This document shows positions 16,752 through 25,920 of a DNA stretch of 52,041 nt, one piece after another. Under the pieces are notes generated by a model. The model saw only the letters and a list, made by a program, of their open reading frames with translations, had not been told where the DNA came from and made no database searches. Every line of letters begins with the position of its first letter. The stretch's first letter is position 1. Both the position numbers and the translations under genes were made by a program. The stretch lies in NCBI GenBank assembly GCA_017551925.1, contig JAFZKA010000038.1:1-52041 (forward strand). Reading direction: 5' to 3'. The DNA comes from Bacteroidaceae bacterium (lineage in GTDB: Bacteria; Bacteroidota; Bacteroidia; Bacteroidales; Bacteroidaceae).

Positions 16752-17276
16752 TCAGTTGGATACCGTTAGAATTCCGTTGTTGAGTGTTGTTGGATACCGG
16801 TACAACGGACGCATTTCCCGGTCGTCAGTATTAATGGGTGTGCCGCTTGAATTAGGCAGCCATTTTCCTTGGCATTTGGGACATGATACAATAAATTGAG
16901 CCTCTTCCTGGTCAAACTTGAGTCGTGTAGAGGGGTTGTCACATTCGGGGCAGCCCAGATCATAGGCCCATATGGATGCTGCATCATCGTTGAACAGAGG
17001 CGTCCCTATTATCAGGCCTGAAAGACCCATAATGAATGAGCCGTTCTGTACGGCAGACATAGGCTGATCATATTTTTTGCCGTCTATATCAACTATATAC
17101 AACTTGCCGTCGGTTTTACGTACTGAAAGAAAGCGTCCGGGTGTGGTAAGTTGGTTGAAAGGGGACTGTGAAATGTCACAACTGAAAAAGACCCTGTATT
17201 TGTCTGAGTATTTCTTGTAACTGTCACAAGAGAATGCCAAACAGAGTGACAGTAAAAACAAAACAGGCCTTTTCAT
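16752..17276 (-). CDS. Lipoprotein with two CxxC motifs in a Rieske-like arrangement
   Basis: 174 residues with a lipoprotein signal (LAFSC, Cys17). Two pairs, CPEC (109-112) and CPKC (132-135), are 19 residues apart. The segment after the second pair (GKWLPNSSGTPI...RPLYRYP...NGILTV) resembles the C-terminal end of Rieske domains, where a Gly-rich loop precedes PLxxY and a final beta-strand. In true Rieske proteins each pair is CxH; here both histidines are cysteines, so it might bind an iron centre with four cysteines, or zinc. Redox function is inference. It follows argH by 13 bases, last gene of the pyrE operon, with no obvious link to arginine or pyrimidine synthesis. Confidence 0.7.
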   Translation of the reverse strand: MKRPVLFLLSLCLAFSCDSYKKYSDKYRVFFSCDISQSPFNQLTTPGRFLSVRKTDGKLYIVDIDGKKYDQPMSAVQNGSFIMGLSGLIIGTPLFNDDAASIWAYDLGCPECDNPSTRLKFDQEEAQFIVSCPKCQGKWLPNSSGTPINTDDREMRPLYRYPTTLNNGILTVSN

Positions 17277-17289
17277 CGTATGAAAGGGT

Positions 17290-18627
17290 TTATTTTGAAG
17301 TCAGTTTCGCTATGGCTTCATCTATCTTGTTGAACGGGAATGCGGCGGTCAGTCTCTCCATGCGTTCTGAAATCCTGTCATTGCACAGATTGCCTATGCT
17401 GCCCTCATGAGTATGGTGTATGTTGTGGTCTGCCTTGAACGTGCCGTTCTCTATCTCGGCACCCACTTTACGGTATGCTTCACGGAAAGGCATGCCCTCA
17501 TGTGCCAGGCGGTTAACCTCTTCAACACTGAATATGGCATCGTACTTGGGGTCAGACAGTATATCCTCACGTACCTTGATGTGGTCAAGCATATATGCGG
17601 TCATGGCTATTATCTCCTCAAGTTCCTGGAAAGCAGGCAGGAATACCTCCTTGACAAGTTGCATATCACGGAAATAGCCGCTCGGCAGGTTGTTTGTCAT
17701 AAGGGTTATCTCCTGCGGAATAGCCTGAATACGGTTGCATTTGGCGCGTGTCAGTTCAAAAACATCGGGATTCTTTTTGTGCGGCATGATGCTGGAACCT
17801 GTGGTGCAGTCATCGGGCAGTTTGATAAACCCGAAATTCTGGCTGTTGTACATGCAGGCGTCAAAGGCCAGACGGCTTATGGTGGCGGCGACCGATGCCA
17901 GGGCGTAGGCAACGTTGCGCTCCATCTTGCCGCGGGTCATCTGGGCATATACCACGTTGTAGTTCATTGATTCAAAACCAAGCAGGTCTGTTGTCATCTG
18001 GCGCTTGAGCGGGAATGATGATCCGTAGCCGGCTGCAGAACCCAGCGGATTGCGGTTAGCCTGGTCAAATGCGGCGCGCAGCAGAAGCATGTCATCGGTC
18101 AGAGCCTCGGCATAGGCGCCGAACCAGAGTCCGAATGATGAAGGCATGGCTATCTGAAGATGGGTGTAACCCGGCAAAAGCACATTCTTGTATTTTTCAC
18201 TCTGTTTGATAAGGATATCAAAGAGGCTCTTTACTGAGTTTACAATGCTGCGCAGACGGTCACGGGTAAACAGTTTTAAATCCACCAGTACCTGGTCATT
18301 GCGGGAACGTCCGCTGTGAATCTTTTTGCCCATGTCACCGAGTTGGCGGGTAAGCATGAGTTCAACCTGTGAGTGCACGTCTTCAACACCCTCTTCAATC
18401 ACGAACTCTCCACGCTCTATAACCGGGAGCAGATCTTTGAGTCCTGCAGAAAGGGCTTTGAGTTCATCGGGCTCAAGGAGTCCTATTGATTCCAGCATGG
18501 TTATATGTGCCAGTGAACCCTGCACGTCATATTTGGCGAGCAGCAGATCCATCTCACGGTCACGCCCTACTGTATATTTCTGAATCAGTTCATTTACGGG
18601 TTTACCCTTGTCCCAGATAGGTTTCAT
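17290..18627 (-). CDS. argH: Argininosuccinate lyase
   Basis: Last step of arginine synthesis: argininosuccinate to arginine plus fumarate. 445 residues, close to family size. The superfamily signature GSSIMPHKKNPD (about 277-288) contains the flexible catalytic-serine loop. HSGRSRNDQ (about 102-110) and GYTHLQIAMPSSF (about 153-165) are the other conserved blocks. It starts MKPIWDKGKPVNELIQKYTVG, the usual N-terminus in this order. Third gene of a pyrE / SRPBCC / argH / lipoprotein operon, 11 bases after the preceding gene. Confidence 0.96.
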   Translation of the reverse strand: MKPIWDKGKPVNELIQKYTVGRDREMDLLLAKYDVQGSLAHITMLESIGLLEPDELKALSAGLKDLLPVIERGEFVIEEGVEDVHSQVELMLTRQLGDMGKKIHSGRSRNDQVLVDLKLFTRDRLRSIVNSVKSLFDILIKQSEKYKNVLLPGYTHLQIAMPSSFGLWFGAYAEALTDDMLLLRAAFDQANRNPLGSAAGYGSSFPLKRQMTTDLLGFESMNYNVVYAQMTRGKMERNVAYALASVAATISRLAFDACMYNSQNFGFIKLPDDCTTGSSIMPHKKNPDVFELTRAKCNRIQAIPQEITLMTNNLPSGYFRDMQLVKEVFLPAFQELEEIIAMTAYMLDHIKVREDILSDPKYDAIFSVEEVNRLAHEGMPFREAYRKVGAEIENGTFKADHNIHHTHEGSIGNLCNDRISERMERLTAAFPFNKIDEAIAKLTSK

Positions 18628-18638
18628 ATTCTTTGGAT

Positions 18639-19064
18639 TTAGTAAGGTATCATTGCCAGCGTGTCAGCCAACTTATTCAGAGCCTCAGTGATAGGTTTCT
18701 CCACCATTTTGACCATAAATGCATTAAGGTCGATATCGGCCGTAAGTTTTATCTTACAACTTGAACTTCCGGTTGAGACCAGTTGAATCCACATGGTGAC
18801 CTTGACAGGTGAATTTGTAGTCTCAAGTTTAACGCACTTGAACGGTTCACGCGAGACCACTCCGAACTCTATCTGTCCGATAGGGGAAATGTTGCAACTC
18901 ACGGTGTCAGGCGTACATGTCAGACTTTCAATGTTGGCACTTGCTTTCTGATCTTCAGGAATAAGATCCACAAGGCTCTGCAGATTGCTCAGATCTGATA
19001 CCTTGGCATACACGGTCTCCTGTGAAAAGGAGATATGTTTTATGTCGCTTTCTATCCTTTTCAT
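18639..19064 (-). CDS. SRPBCC-fold (START/polyketide-cyclase-like) protein
   Basis: 141 residues from MKRIESDIKHISFSQETVY; the frame upstream of this ATG overlaps pyrE and looks non-coding. The pattern of an N-terminal strand, a helix (VYAKVSDLSNLQSLVDLIPE), long antiparallel strands and an amphipathic C-terminal helix (KPITEALNKLADTLAMIPY) is that of helix-grip/SRPBCC proteins, which bind hydrophobic ligands. Small proteins of this fold sit between pyrE and argH in other Bacteroidales as I recall. Ligand and role are unknown. Confidence 0.78.
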   Translation of the reverse strand: MKRIESDIKHISFSQETVYAKVSDLSNLQSLVDLIPEDQKASANIESLTCTPDTVSCNISPIGQIEFGVVSREPFKCVKLETTNSPVKVTMWIQLVSTGSSSCKIKLTADIDLNAFMVKMVEKPITEALNKLADTLAMIPY

Positions 19065-19068
19065 CGTA

Positions 19069-19701
19069 TTATTTTCCCCATTCTGACGGATTTTTCCGCC
19101 ATTCGTCAAGTGTTTGCAGACTCTCAACTTTGATATAACCTGAGGTTACTGCGGCTTCAAGCATGGCCGGATAGTCTGTGAGTGTGATCAGTTTGACTCC
19201 GGCTTTTTGGAAGGCCTCTTCGGCCACAGGGAAACCGTAAGTGAACGAGGCTGCCATTCCGACTACCTCACAACCGGCATTACGGATGGCGTCAACAGCC
19301 TTGAGACTGCTCAATCCGGTAGATACAAGATCCTCAACAACCATTACCCTGCTGCCCGGCTCCAGATAACCTTCAATGAGATTGGCCAGTCCGTGGTCTT
19401 TTGGTGCAGAGCGTACATATACGAAAGGTTTGCCCATTCTGTCAGCGACAAGGGCGCCCTGGGCAATGGCTCCGGTAGCAACACCGGCAATGACATCAAA
19501 TTCCGGGAAATTCTGTGATATGACGTTGCATAGCGAGTCACGTACCAAACTGCGCACTTCAGGAAAAGAGAGTGCTTTACGGTTGTCGCAATAGAATGGT
19601 GAAAGCCATCCTGATGCCCATGTAAAAGGGGAATCGGGCTGGACTTTTACAGCTTCAATGCGGAGCAGTTCACGTGCTACCTGATTCTTGACATTGTCCA
19701 T
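19069..19701 (-). CDS. pyrE: Orotate phosphoribosyltransferase
   Basis: Pyrimidine synthesis enzyme forming OMP from orotate and PRPP. 210 residues. The PRPP-binding motif is VMVVEDLVSTGLSSL (about 118-132). The N-terminal WASGWLSPFYCDNRKALS and the mid loop FVYVRSAPKDHG are characteristic of OPRTs. First gene of the operon, followed after 4 bases by the SRPBCC gene and then argH. A TAACTTCG sequence on the minus strand (19740-19733) is a weak -7 candidate. Confidence 0.95.
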   Translation of the reverse strand: MDNVKNQVARELLRIEAVKVQPDSPFTWASGWLSPFYCDNRKALSFPEVRSLVRDSLCNVISQNFPEFDVIAGVATGAIAQGALVADRMGKPFVYVRSAPKDHGLANLIEGYLEPGSRVMVVEDLVSTGLSSLKAVDAIRNAGCEVVGMAASFTYGFPVAEEAFQKAGVKLITLTDYPAMLEAAVTSGYIKVESLQTLDEWRKNPSEWGK

Positions 19702-19814
19702 ATTTTTTGATTTGTTTGAGTTTTTTGTGGTGCGAAGTTACTAAATAATGCCGGATATGACTAATCTTTAATATAAAACAACATTATTAAGGCCCCCGCT
19801 AAGGATTTTGTTGT

Positions 19815-19822
19815 TAAATTTG
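19815..19822 (+). promoter_or_regulatory. Candidate -7 element for the envelope cluster beginning at 19846
   Basis: TAAATTTG fits TAnnTTTG 23 bases before the ATG of the DUF6242 lipoprotein gene. The upstream -33 position is not convincing. Confidence 0.35.
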
Positions 19823-19845
19823 CGCGGTTCAAATAAAAAATAATC

Positions 19846-21204
19846 ATGCAGAGTCCGATAAAGAGACTGTCATTATCTGTTTTGTCTTGTGTTTTGCTGA
19901 CTTTGAACGTTTCATGTCTTAAAGTCACTGAAGAGGAAAAGACTCCCGATGCCGGCATCACTTCATTTGTTGTTGGTTATTACAACGTGAGGTTTCATGA
20001 CGTAAACGTGCAGCGTCGCGATACAATCGTCTATAATCGTGAAGGCGGTGTAATGTATCCCATGACAATAGACCAGATAAACAACAGGATCTACAACATA
20101 GATTCTCTTGCGTACGGTTCCGTGTTGGATTCCGTGACATGTTCCATAGGCTACAAGGGAGTCGTTACATACAGGTATGATGATGACGGTTCGGTCTATG
20201 ACTGGAATTCTTATGAGGCTTTGGATTTTACCCGTCCTCTCTCTTTCATTGTCACCTCGACAGACGGTTCCTACGTGAGAACATATGATTTCAAACTGAA
20301 TGTCTGCTCCGTATTCCCGGACTCCATGTTATGGACAAACGCAGACAGTGCAGGTTTTACTAAACTTGACGGACCATGTGCGGTTGTCAGCGGTGATACT
20401 CTCTATGATTTCGGAACAGATTCAGAAGGTGCGTTGAAGGTTGCCCGCAGGAATGTTTCAAAAGGTGTGTGGAGCGTTGCTGCAGTTTCGGGTCTTCCCG
20501 TCAGCGGTTGGGGTCACTTAGTCGTTGCCTTGAAAGACTCCCTTTACAGTGTGAGCGGCGGCAATCTTTATGTATCCCGTAACGGAACAGACTGGAAGGT
20601 TTCCCGTTCAGGAATATCGGCAATCATTCCTTCGGTCAACAGAAATGACTGCATTTGGGCGGTGACCACGTCAGACGATATAGTCAGGACGACCGATATG
20701 AAACAGTGGACAACAGTCCAGAAAAAGCCGCAGGGCTTTGCCGACTCTGTTGCCGTGGCGGTTGTCAGTCCTCTTGAAACCAATCCTAAAATTACCAGAA
20801 CCATACTGATAGGCAATAAGGCAGGAGAGAACTACTCCAGGATATGGACTATGCTTTCTACTGATACGGAACTGACCCAAATTGACTTTCCTGTCAATGA
20901 GGATCTGCGCCTGCCGGTTTACAAGACCCTTTCGGTCATATGGTATGATGAAGTGCTGTTTGCCTTCGGACGTGGGCTTGACGGGTTCAGACAGTCAACT
21001 GACAACGGCCTGACATGGTATTACTGCGACCGTTATGCTGACGAAACCTCTTCATGGAACCGTTATATGCAGTTGCCTGAGGCAATAAAAGGGGTTAATT
21101 CCGGTTTTTCTTATGCCACAGACTCTTTGGGAGGTCTATGGATAATGACTTCGGACGGCCAGGTTTGGCGCGGCGCTATAACAAGACTTAACAAAAGGAG
21201 ATGA
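19846..21204 (+). CDS. DUF6242-like surface lipoprotein with predicted beta-propeller
   Basis: 452 residues. A lipoprotein signal ends LTLNVSC (Cys24). The N-terminal part (ITSFVVGYYNVRFHDVNVQRRDTIVYNREGG and beyond) resembles the DUF6242 N-terminal beta domain seen in Bacteroides. From about residue 160 there are repeated blades of the form LYSVSGGNLYVSRNGTDW, VRTTDMKQWTTV and GFRQSTDNGLTWYY, as in BNR/kelch-type propellers. No catalytic residues are recognised; a binding or scaffolding role is inferred. Its stop overlaps the next start (ATGA at 21201-21204), so it is translationally coupled to the DUF6089 barrel. Confidence 0.8.
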   Translation: MQSPIKRLSLSVLSCVLLTLNVSCLKVTEEEKTPDAGITSFVVGYYNVRFHDVNVQRRDTIVYNREGGVMYPMTIDQINNRIYNIDSLAYGSVLDSVTCSIGYKGVVTYRYDDDGSVYDWNSYEALDFTRPLSFIVTSTDGSYVRTYDFKLNVCSVFPDSMLWTNADSAGFTKLDGPCAVVSGDTLYDFGTDSEGALKVARRNVSKGVWSVAAVSGLPVSGWGHLVVALKDSLYSVSGGNLYVSRNGTDWKVSRSGISAIIPSVNRNDCIWAVTTSDDIVRTTDMKQWTTVQKKPQGFADSVAVAVVSPLETNPKITRTILIGNKAGENYSRIWTMLSTDTELTQIDFPVNEDLRLPVYKTLSVIWYDEVLFAFGRGLDGFRQSTDNGLTWYYCDRYADETSSWNRYMQLPEAIKGVNSGFSYATDSLGGLWIMTSDGQVWRGAITRLNKRR

Positions 21205-21902
21205 TTAAATCTGCACTGAGATTACCGGTTCTTGCCGTTCTTGCGTTCTGCTGCACATTTGCGGCGGCACAGGATGACGGCTATCTTCTGGAGATAGGCC
21301 TGGGTGGAGGCGGTAGTTTCTATATGGGTGATGTCAATTCCCGTCTGTATTCCGGTACGAACGGCATGGCGTCAGTCATAGCAAGATATAATATCAATCC
21401 CAGATTTTCTCTCAAAGGCAATCTTGCCGCAGCGGGAATATCAGGTGATACAGAATTTGCTGACGGGGCGATACCCGGTGACAGACTTAAATTCAGCAGA
21501 ACCGTTTATGACTTTGGATTCCAGGTGGAATGGGGTTTTTGCGGGTATGGTATGGTAAACTGGAACGGTAGCAGCAGAATTGCTCCATACGGCCTTTTGG
21601 GCATCGGAATGACTTTTGCTCCCGCTCCGGCAAAAAATGACTTTGCCGCCAATTTCCCCATAGGTCTGGGCATCAGATACAAACTGTCTGAAAGGGTGAA
21701 TCTCGGGCTTGAATGGACAATGAGGTTCTCTACTTCAGACCGTCTTGATGTGACTGAAAACACGGGAACCTCACTGGAGAACCCGTTCATGATAAAGGGA
21801 CAAGGTATCAAAAACAAGGACAGTTACAGTTTTACTATGCTGTATGTCACTTTTGACGTATTCAAGCGTCCCTGCAACTGTAATGATGAAATAATCAAGT
21901 GA
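21201..21902 (+). CDS. DUF6089-family outer-membrane beta-barrel protein
   Basis: 233 residues. A signal peptide ends FAAAQDD, then [17 protein letters not shown] begins a Gly/aromatic-rich beta-barrel pattern of about eight strands. The C-terminus has [13 protein letters not shown] followed by a Cys-containing tail ([11 protein letters not shown]). DUF6089 proteins commonly sit just upstream of uppS and bamA in Bacteroidales, as here, suggesting a role in outer-membrane assembly; no biochemical function is established to my knowledge. uppS follows after one base. Confidence 0.85.
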   Translation: MIKSALRLPVLAVLAFCCTFAAAQDDGYLLEIGLGGGGSFYMGDVNSRLYSGTNGMASVIARYNINPRFSLKGNLAAAGISGDTEFADGAIPGDRLKFSRTVYDFGFQVEWGFCGYGMVNWNGSSRIAPYGLLGIGMTFAPAPAKNDFAANFPIGLGIRYKLSERVNLGLEWTMRFSTSDRLDVTENTGTSLENPFMIKGQGIKNKDSYSFTMLYVTFDVFKRPCNCNDEIIK

Positions 21903-21903
21903 T

Positions 21904-22644
21904 ATGACATATCAGGAGCAATTAGACAAAAACCGAATTCCACAGCACGTTGCAATCATTATGGACGGCAACGGCAGATGGGCGGAGCAGCGTGGTAAAG
22001 ACCGTACCGAGGGACATGCCAAGGGTGTTGAAGTTGTCAAGAAGATAATGGAGAACGCCGTGGAACTGGGCATAAAGTATCTCACTTTATACACTTTCTC
22101 TACAGAGAACTGGAACCGTCCCGAATATGAGGTTGCCGCATTGATGGAACTGATGTTCAAAAACATTGATGAGGAGGTGTTCATTAAGAATCATGTCCGT
22201 CTGCGTGTTGTAGGTGATCTGGATAGAATCCCTGAAAGGGTTCGTGCCAAAATATACCATTGCATTGATAACACCAAGGAGTTTGACAGGGCATGTATGG
22301 TAATTGCCCTCAGTTATTCTTCACGTTGGGAAATATCACGTGCAGTCCGTATGCTGGCTGAGAAAGCGGTTAAAGGAGAGATTTCAACATCTCAGATTGA
22401 TGAAAAGACGGTGTCAGACGCCATGACCACCAGTTTCATGCCAGATCCTGAACTGCTTATACGTACCGGTGGAGAGTTGAGGCTCAGTAATTTCCTGCTT
22501 TGGCAGGCTGCATATTCTGAATTGTATTTCTGCGACACATTCTGGCCTGATTTCAATATGGAGGAACTTTGCAAGGCCATTTATACCTACCAGCAGCGTC
22601 AGCGCCGCTTTGGTCTTACAGGAGCACAGGTCGCAGGACGCTAA
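21904..22644 (+). CDS. uppS: Isoprenyl transferase (undecaprenyl diphosphate synthase)
   Basis: Cis-prenyltransferase extending farnesyl diphosphate with isopentenyl diphosphate to the C55 lipid carrier for peptidoglycan and surface glycans. 246 residues. The catalytic P-loop region [13 protein letters not shown] (about 19-31) supplies the Asp. [22 protein letters not shown] and, near the C-terminus, [26 protein letters not shown] with the IPP-binding Arg residues are all present. Tightly packed behind the DUF6089 gene and 17 bases before the bamA start. Confidence 0.97.
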   Translation: MTYQEQLDKNRIPQHVAIIMDGNGRWAEQRGKDRTEGHAKGVEVVKKIMENAVELGIKYLTLYTFSTENWNRPEYEVAALMELMFKNIDEEVFIKNHVRLRVVGDLDRIPERVRAKIYHCIDNTKEFDRACMVIALSYSSRWEISRAVRMLAEKAVKGEISTSQIDEKTVSDAMTTSFMPDPELLIRTGGELRLSNFLLWQAAYSELYFCDTFWPDFNMEELCKAIYTYQQRQRRFGLTGAQVAGR

Positions 22645-22661
22645 CAATTGTAACAATTAAG

Positions 22662-25304
22662 ATGAATTCAAGACTAAAGATACTCTTACTCTCATGGCTG
22701 TTCGTGTCAACTCCGTTGTTTGCACAGTCAGACGCCAACTCTGCAGGTGTTGATTCAGAAAAGCCTGTGATTCTCTATTCGGGAACTCCCAAGAGATATG
22801 AGATTGCCGATATTGAAGTTACAGGACTTGAAGCCAACAACCACAAGACTCTGATCAAGTTGTCAGGTCTGTCAGTAGGGCAGCGTATTGCAGTGCCCGG
22901 CCCTGATGTGACCGATGCAATGAAAAGGCTGTGGCAGACCGGTCTGTTTGCAAATATAAAGATTTCGGCAGCCAAGGTCTCCGGCGATAAGATATGGCTT
23001 GAGATGGCGATAGAGCAGAATCCTAAGATAAAGGAGGTTGTTTTTCACGGAATCCGTAAAGGTGAAGCATCGGAACTTGAGGATAAGATAGGAATGTTCC
23101 CGGGCAGTCAGATTACGCAGAACGGCCTGAACAGGTCTGAAAAACTTATACGCGACTATTTTGACGAGAAGGGTTTCAAGGATGCCGATGTCCGCGTTCA
23201 ACAGCGTTCGGCAGCCGATGAGGACGGACTGGCATATGTTGATATCTACATAGACAAGAAAGCCAAGGTTAAGGTTCGCACCATCCATCTTGAAGGAAAT
23301 TCCGCTTTGACAGACAGCAACATCAAGCGGCTCATGAAAAAGACCAATGAGAAAGGCAACCTGAAAGAGTTCTTCCGTACAAAGAAGTTTGTGAACGAGG
23401 CCTATCAGGGTGATCTTGACAGGATTCTTGAAAGATACAGTGAACTCGGATACCGTGACGCCTGCATAGTGTTTGACAGCATATCCAACAATTTTGAGGA
23501 CAACACAGTTGATGTATGGCTCAAATTTGAGGAGGGAGATAAATATTATATCCGCAATATCAGTTGGGTAGGCAATACCGTCTATACCAGCGATCAGCTT
23601 TCGGCAGTCCTGAATATGAAACCGGGTGATGTTTATAACCAGAAAAAACTTGGTGAACGTACCTCATCTGACCAGGACGCCATAGGAAAGCAGTATTACA
23701 ATAACGGTTATGTGATGCTTCAACTTAATACCGTCGAGGCCAATGTGGTCGGTGATTCCATTGATTTGGAGATTCGTCTGGCCGAGGGCCCGAAAGCCTC
23801 AATCAACCGTGTTGATATTCATGGAAACGACCGTTTGTATGAAAATGTGGTCAGACGTGAACTGTACACCCGTCCGGGAGACACGTTCTCATATGACGCA
23901 TTGGAACGTTCCTATCGTCAGATAGCCCAGATGGGTCATTTTGAACCTACAGCGATCAATCCTGACATCAAACCTGACGCTGTAAACGGTACGGTAGATA
24001 TTGACTGGCAGCTTGAGTCCAAGGCCAATGACCAGATAGAGTTGTCTATGGGTTGGGGCCAGACCGGTATTATCGGCAGGGCGGCTTTGAAATTCACCAA
24101 TTTCTCAATTTACAACCTTTTCCACAAGAGTGACAACTACCGTATGTTCATTCCACAGGGTGACGGTCAGACATTCTCGATCAGCGGTCAGACCAACGGT
24201 CAGTACTATCATTCCTACAGTATCTCATTCCTGGAGCCATGGCTTGGCGGAAAGCGTCCCAACTCATTGTCAGTAAGTCTGTTCTATTCAAAGCAGACTG
24301 ATATAAGCAGCAACTATTACAATTCCGCCTATTACCAGAACATGTACCAGTACATGTACGGATACGGCAATTACGGAAACTATGGCTCTTATTACAACAA
24401 CTACGAGTCATATTACGATCCTGACAAATACATTACGATGATCGGTGCGAGCGTCGGCTGGGGTAAGCGTCTGCATTGGCCCGATGATTATTTCACGTTC
24501 TATACCGAACTGTCATACACCCGTTACAAACTCAAGCAGTGGTCATATTTCCTTATCAATAACGGAACCTGCAACAACATCAATCTGGGCTTCACATTGG
24601 GCAGGAACACCACTGACAATCCAATTTTCCCGAGAATGGGTTCTGAGTTCTCGGCATCGGTTTACTTTACTCCTCCCTACTCTCTCTGGGACGGTCTTGA
24701 CTATGAGAACCTTGCCTCAGACAATACATCGGCCACATATCAGGATGAGTTGCGTCAGAAACACAAGTGGATTGAGTATAACAAGTGGAAATTCCGCAGC
24801 CGTACATATACATCGCTTGCGGGCGGTGCAAAGAGACATCTTGTGCTTATGACACGTTTCGATTTCGGATTGCTGGGTCATTACAACAAAAACAAGAGAT
24901 CACCTTTTGAGACCTTCTATATGGGTGGTGACGGTATGAGCGGAGGTTCATACACCTATGCTACTGAGATAGTGGGTCTGAGAGGTTATGACAACGGTTC
25001 GCTTACTCCGTATTCTGACGGTTACGCATATACCAGAATGGGTGCGGAATTGCGTTACCCGCTCCTGATGGAGAACTCCACCACCATTTTTGCCTTAGGT
25101 TTTGTTGAGGGCGGTAATGCGTGGGATACAATCGGCAAATTCAATCCGTTTGATCTTAAACGTTCTGCCGGTGTGGGCGTGAGAGTGTTCCTGCCGATGA
25201 TAGGTCTGATGGGTATAGACTGGGCATACGGATTTGATCCTGTCATGGGAACGAACCGTTACAGCGGCAGTCAGGTACACTTCATCTTGGGACAGGAATT
25301 TTAA
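22662..25304 (+). CDS. bamA: Outer-membrane protein assembly factor BamA
   Basis: Omp85-family insertase that folds beta-barrels into the outer membrane. 880 residues from the chosen ATG (22662), which yields signal peptide MNSRLKILLLSWLFVSTPLF; the frame runs upstream into uppS but without a signal. Five POTRA-like repeats span about 40-430, and the 16-strand barrel follows from about 460. Barrel landmarks include SMGWGQTGIIGRAALKF, the lid-loop VRGF equivalent GLRGYDNGS, and the C-terminal GSQVHFILGQEF strand ending in Phe. A Tyr/Asn/Gly-rich stretch at about residues 551-589 forms an unusual extracellular-loop insertion. skp homologues follow. Confidence 0.96.
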   Translation: MNSRLKILLLSWLFVSTPLFAQSDANSAGVDSEKPVILYSGTPKRYEIADIEVTGLEANNHKTLIKLSGLSVGQRIAVPGPDVTDAMKRLWQTGLFANIKISAAKVSGDKIWLEMAIEQNPKIKEVVFHGIRKGEASELEDKIGMFPGSQITQNGLNRSEKLIRDYFDEKGFKDADVRVQQRSAADEDGLAYVDIYIDKKAKVKVRTIHLEGNSALTDSNIKRLMKKTNEKGNLKEFFRTKKFVNEAYQGDLDRILERYSELGYRDACIVFDSISNNFEDNTVDVWLKFEEGDKYYIRNISWVGNTVYTSDQLSAVLNMKPGDVYNQKKLGERTSSDQDAIGKQYYNNGYVMLQLNTVEANVVGDSIDLEIRLAEGPKASINRVDIHGNDRLYENVVRRELYTRPGDTFSYDALERSYRQIAQMGHFEPTAINPDIKPDAVNGTVDIDWQLESKANDQIELSMGWGQTGIIGRAALKFTNFSIYNLFHKSDNYRMFIPQGDGQTFSISGQTNGQYYHSYSISFLEPWLGGKRPNSLSVSLFYSKQTDISSNYYNSAYYQNMYQYMYGYGNYGNYGSYYNNYESYYDPDKYITMIGASVGWGKRLHWPDDYFTFYTELSYTRYKLKQWSYFLINNGTCNNINLGFTLGRNTTDNPIFPRMGSEFSASVYFTPPYSLWDGLDYENLASDNTSATYQDELRQKHKWIEYNKWKFRSRTYTSLAGGAKRHLVLMTRFDFGLLGHYNKNKRSPFETFYMGGDGMSGGSYTYATEIVGLRGYDNGSLTPYSDGYAYTRMGAELRYPLLMENSTTIFALGFVEGGNAWDTIGKFNPFDLKRSAGVGVRVFLPMIGLMGIDWAYGFDPVMGTNRYSGSQVHFILGQEF

Positions 25305-25355
25305 CCTGACCGTGAAAACCGATATATTAAAGAAAACGGAAAACGAGAATATCAT

Positions 25356-25871
25356 ATGAAAAAGATTATTTCAACCGCAGCACTTATGTGCCTTTTCTGC
25401 ATCACCGCAGGTGCGCAGAAATTTGCTCTGGTAGATATGGAGTATATCCTTAACAGGATTCCCGCATACGAGCGTGCAAACGAGCAGCTCAATCAGTTCT
25501 CAAAACGCTGGCAGGCCGAGGTCGAGGCTTTGAACCTTGAGGCTCAGACCTTGTACAAGAACTACCAGAATGAGTCCCTTTTCCTCTCTGAGGAACAAAA
25601 GGCCAAGAAAGAAGAGGAGATTGTAGCCAAGGAGAAACAGGCCAGCGAACTCAAGCGTCAGTATTTTGGACCTGAGGGTGAACTCTATAAGAAACGTGAG
25701 AGTCTTATGGCTCCCATACAGGATGAGATTTATGAGGCAATCAAGCAGATCAGTGAGTCAGACGGCTATCAGGTGGTGGTTGACCGTTCTTCGGCTACAA
25801 GCATGATTTACGCTTCACCCAAGATTGACATAAGCAATGAGGTACTCCGTAAACTGGGTTATTCAAATTAA
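25356..25871 (+). CDS. Skp/OmpH-family periplasmic chaperone (first of three)
   Basis: 171 residues. A signal peptide ends ITAGAQKFALVDMEYILN; mature residues 22-33 match the OmpH opening (alanine-Gln-Lys-phe-ala-x-val-D). The middle is a long charged coiled coil, and the end DGYQVVVDRSSATSMIYASPKIDISNEVLRKLG is the conserved beta segment with the VDR...DIS...VL pattern. Skp holds unfolded outer-membrane proteins in trimers with helical tentacles. Placement right after bamA supports that role. This copy carries no unusual features. Confidence 0.93.
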   Translation: MKKIISTAALMCLFCITAGAQKFALVDMEYILNRIPAYERANEQLNQFSKRWQAEVEALNLEAQTLYKNYQNESLFLSEEQKAKKEEEIVAKEKQASELKRQYFGPEGELYKKRESLMAPIQDEIYEAIKQISESDGYQVVVDRSSATSMIYASPKIDISNEVLRKLGYSN

Positions 25872-25876
25872 TTGCT

Positions 25877-25884
25877 TACCTTTG
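25877..25884 (+). promoter_or_regulatory. Candidate internal -7 element before the second skp gene
   Basis: TACCTTTG fits TAnnTTTG in the 49-base gap before the second skp start. The -33 position reads TGG rather than TTG, so an internal promoter is possible but unproven. Confidence 0.35.
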
Positions 25885-25920
25885 TAGAGTATTAATCAGT
25901 ATAATAAAAACAGACATAAT

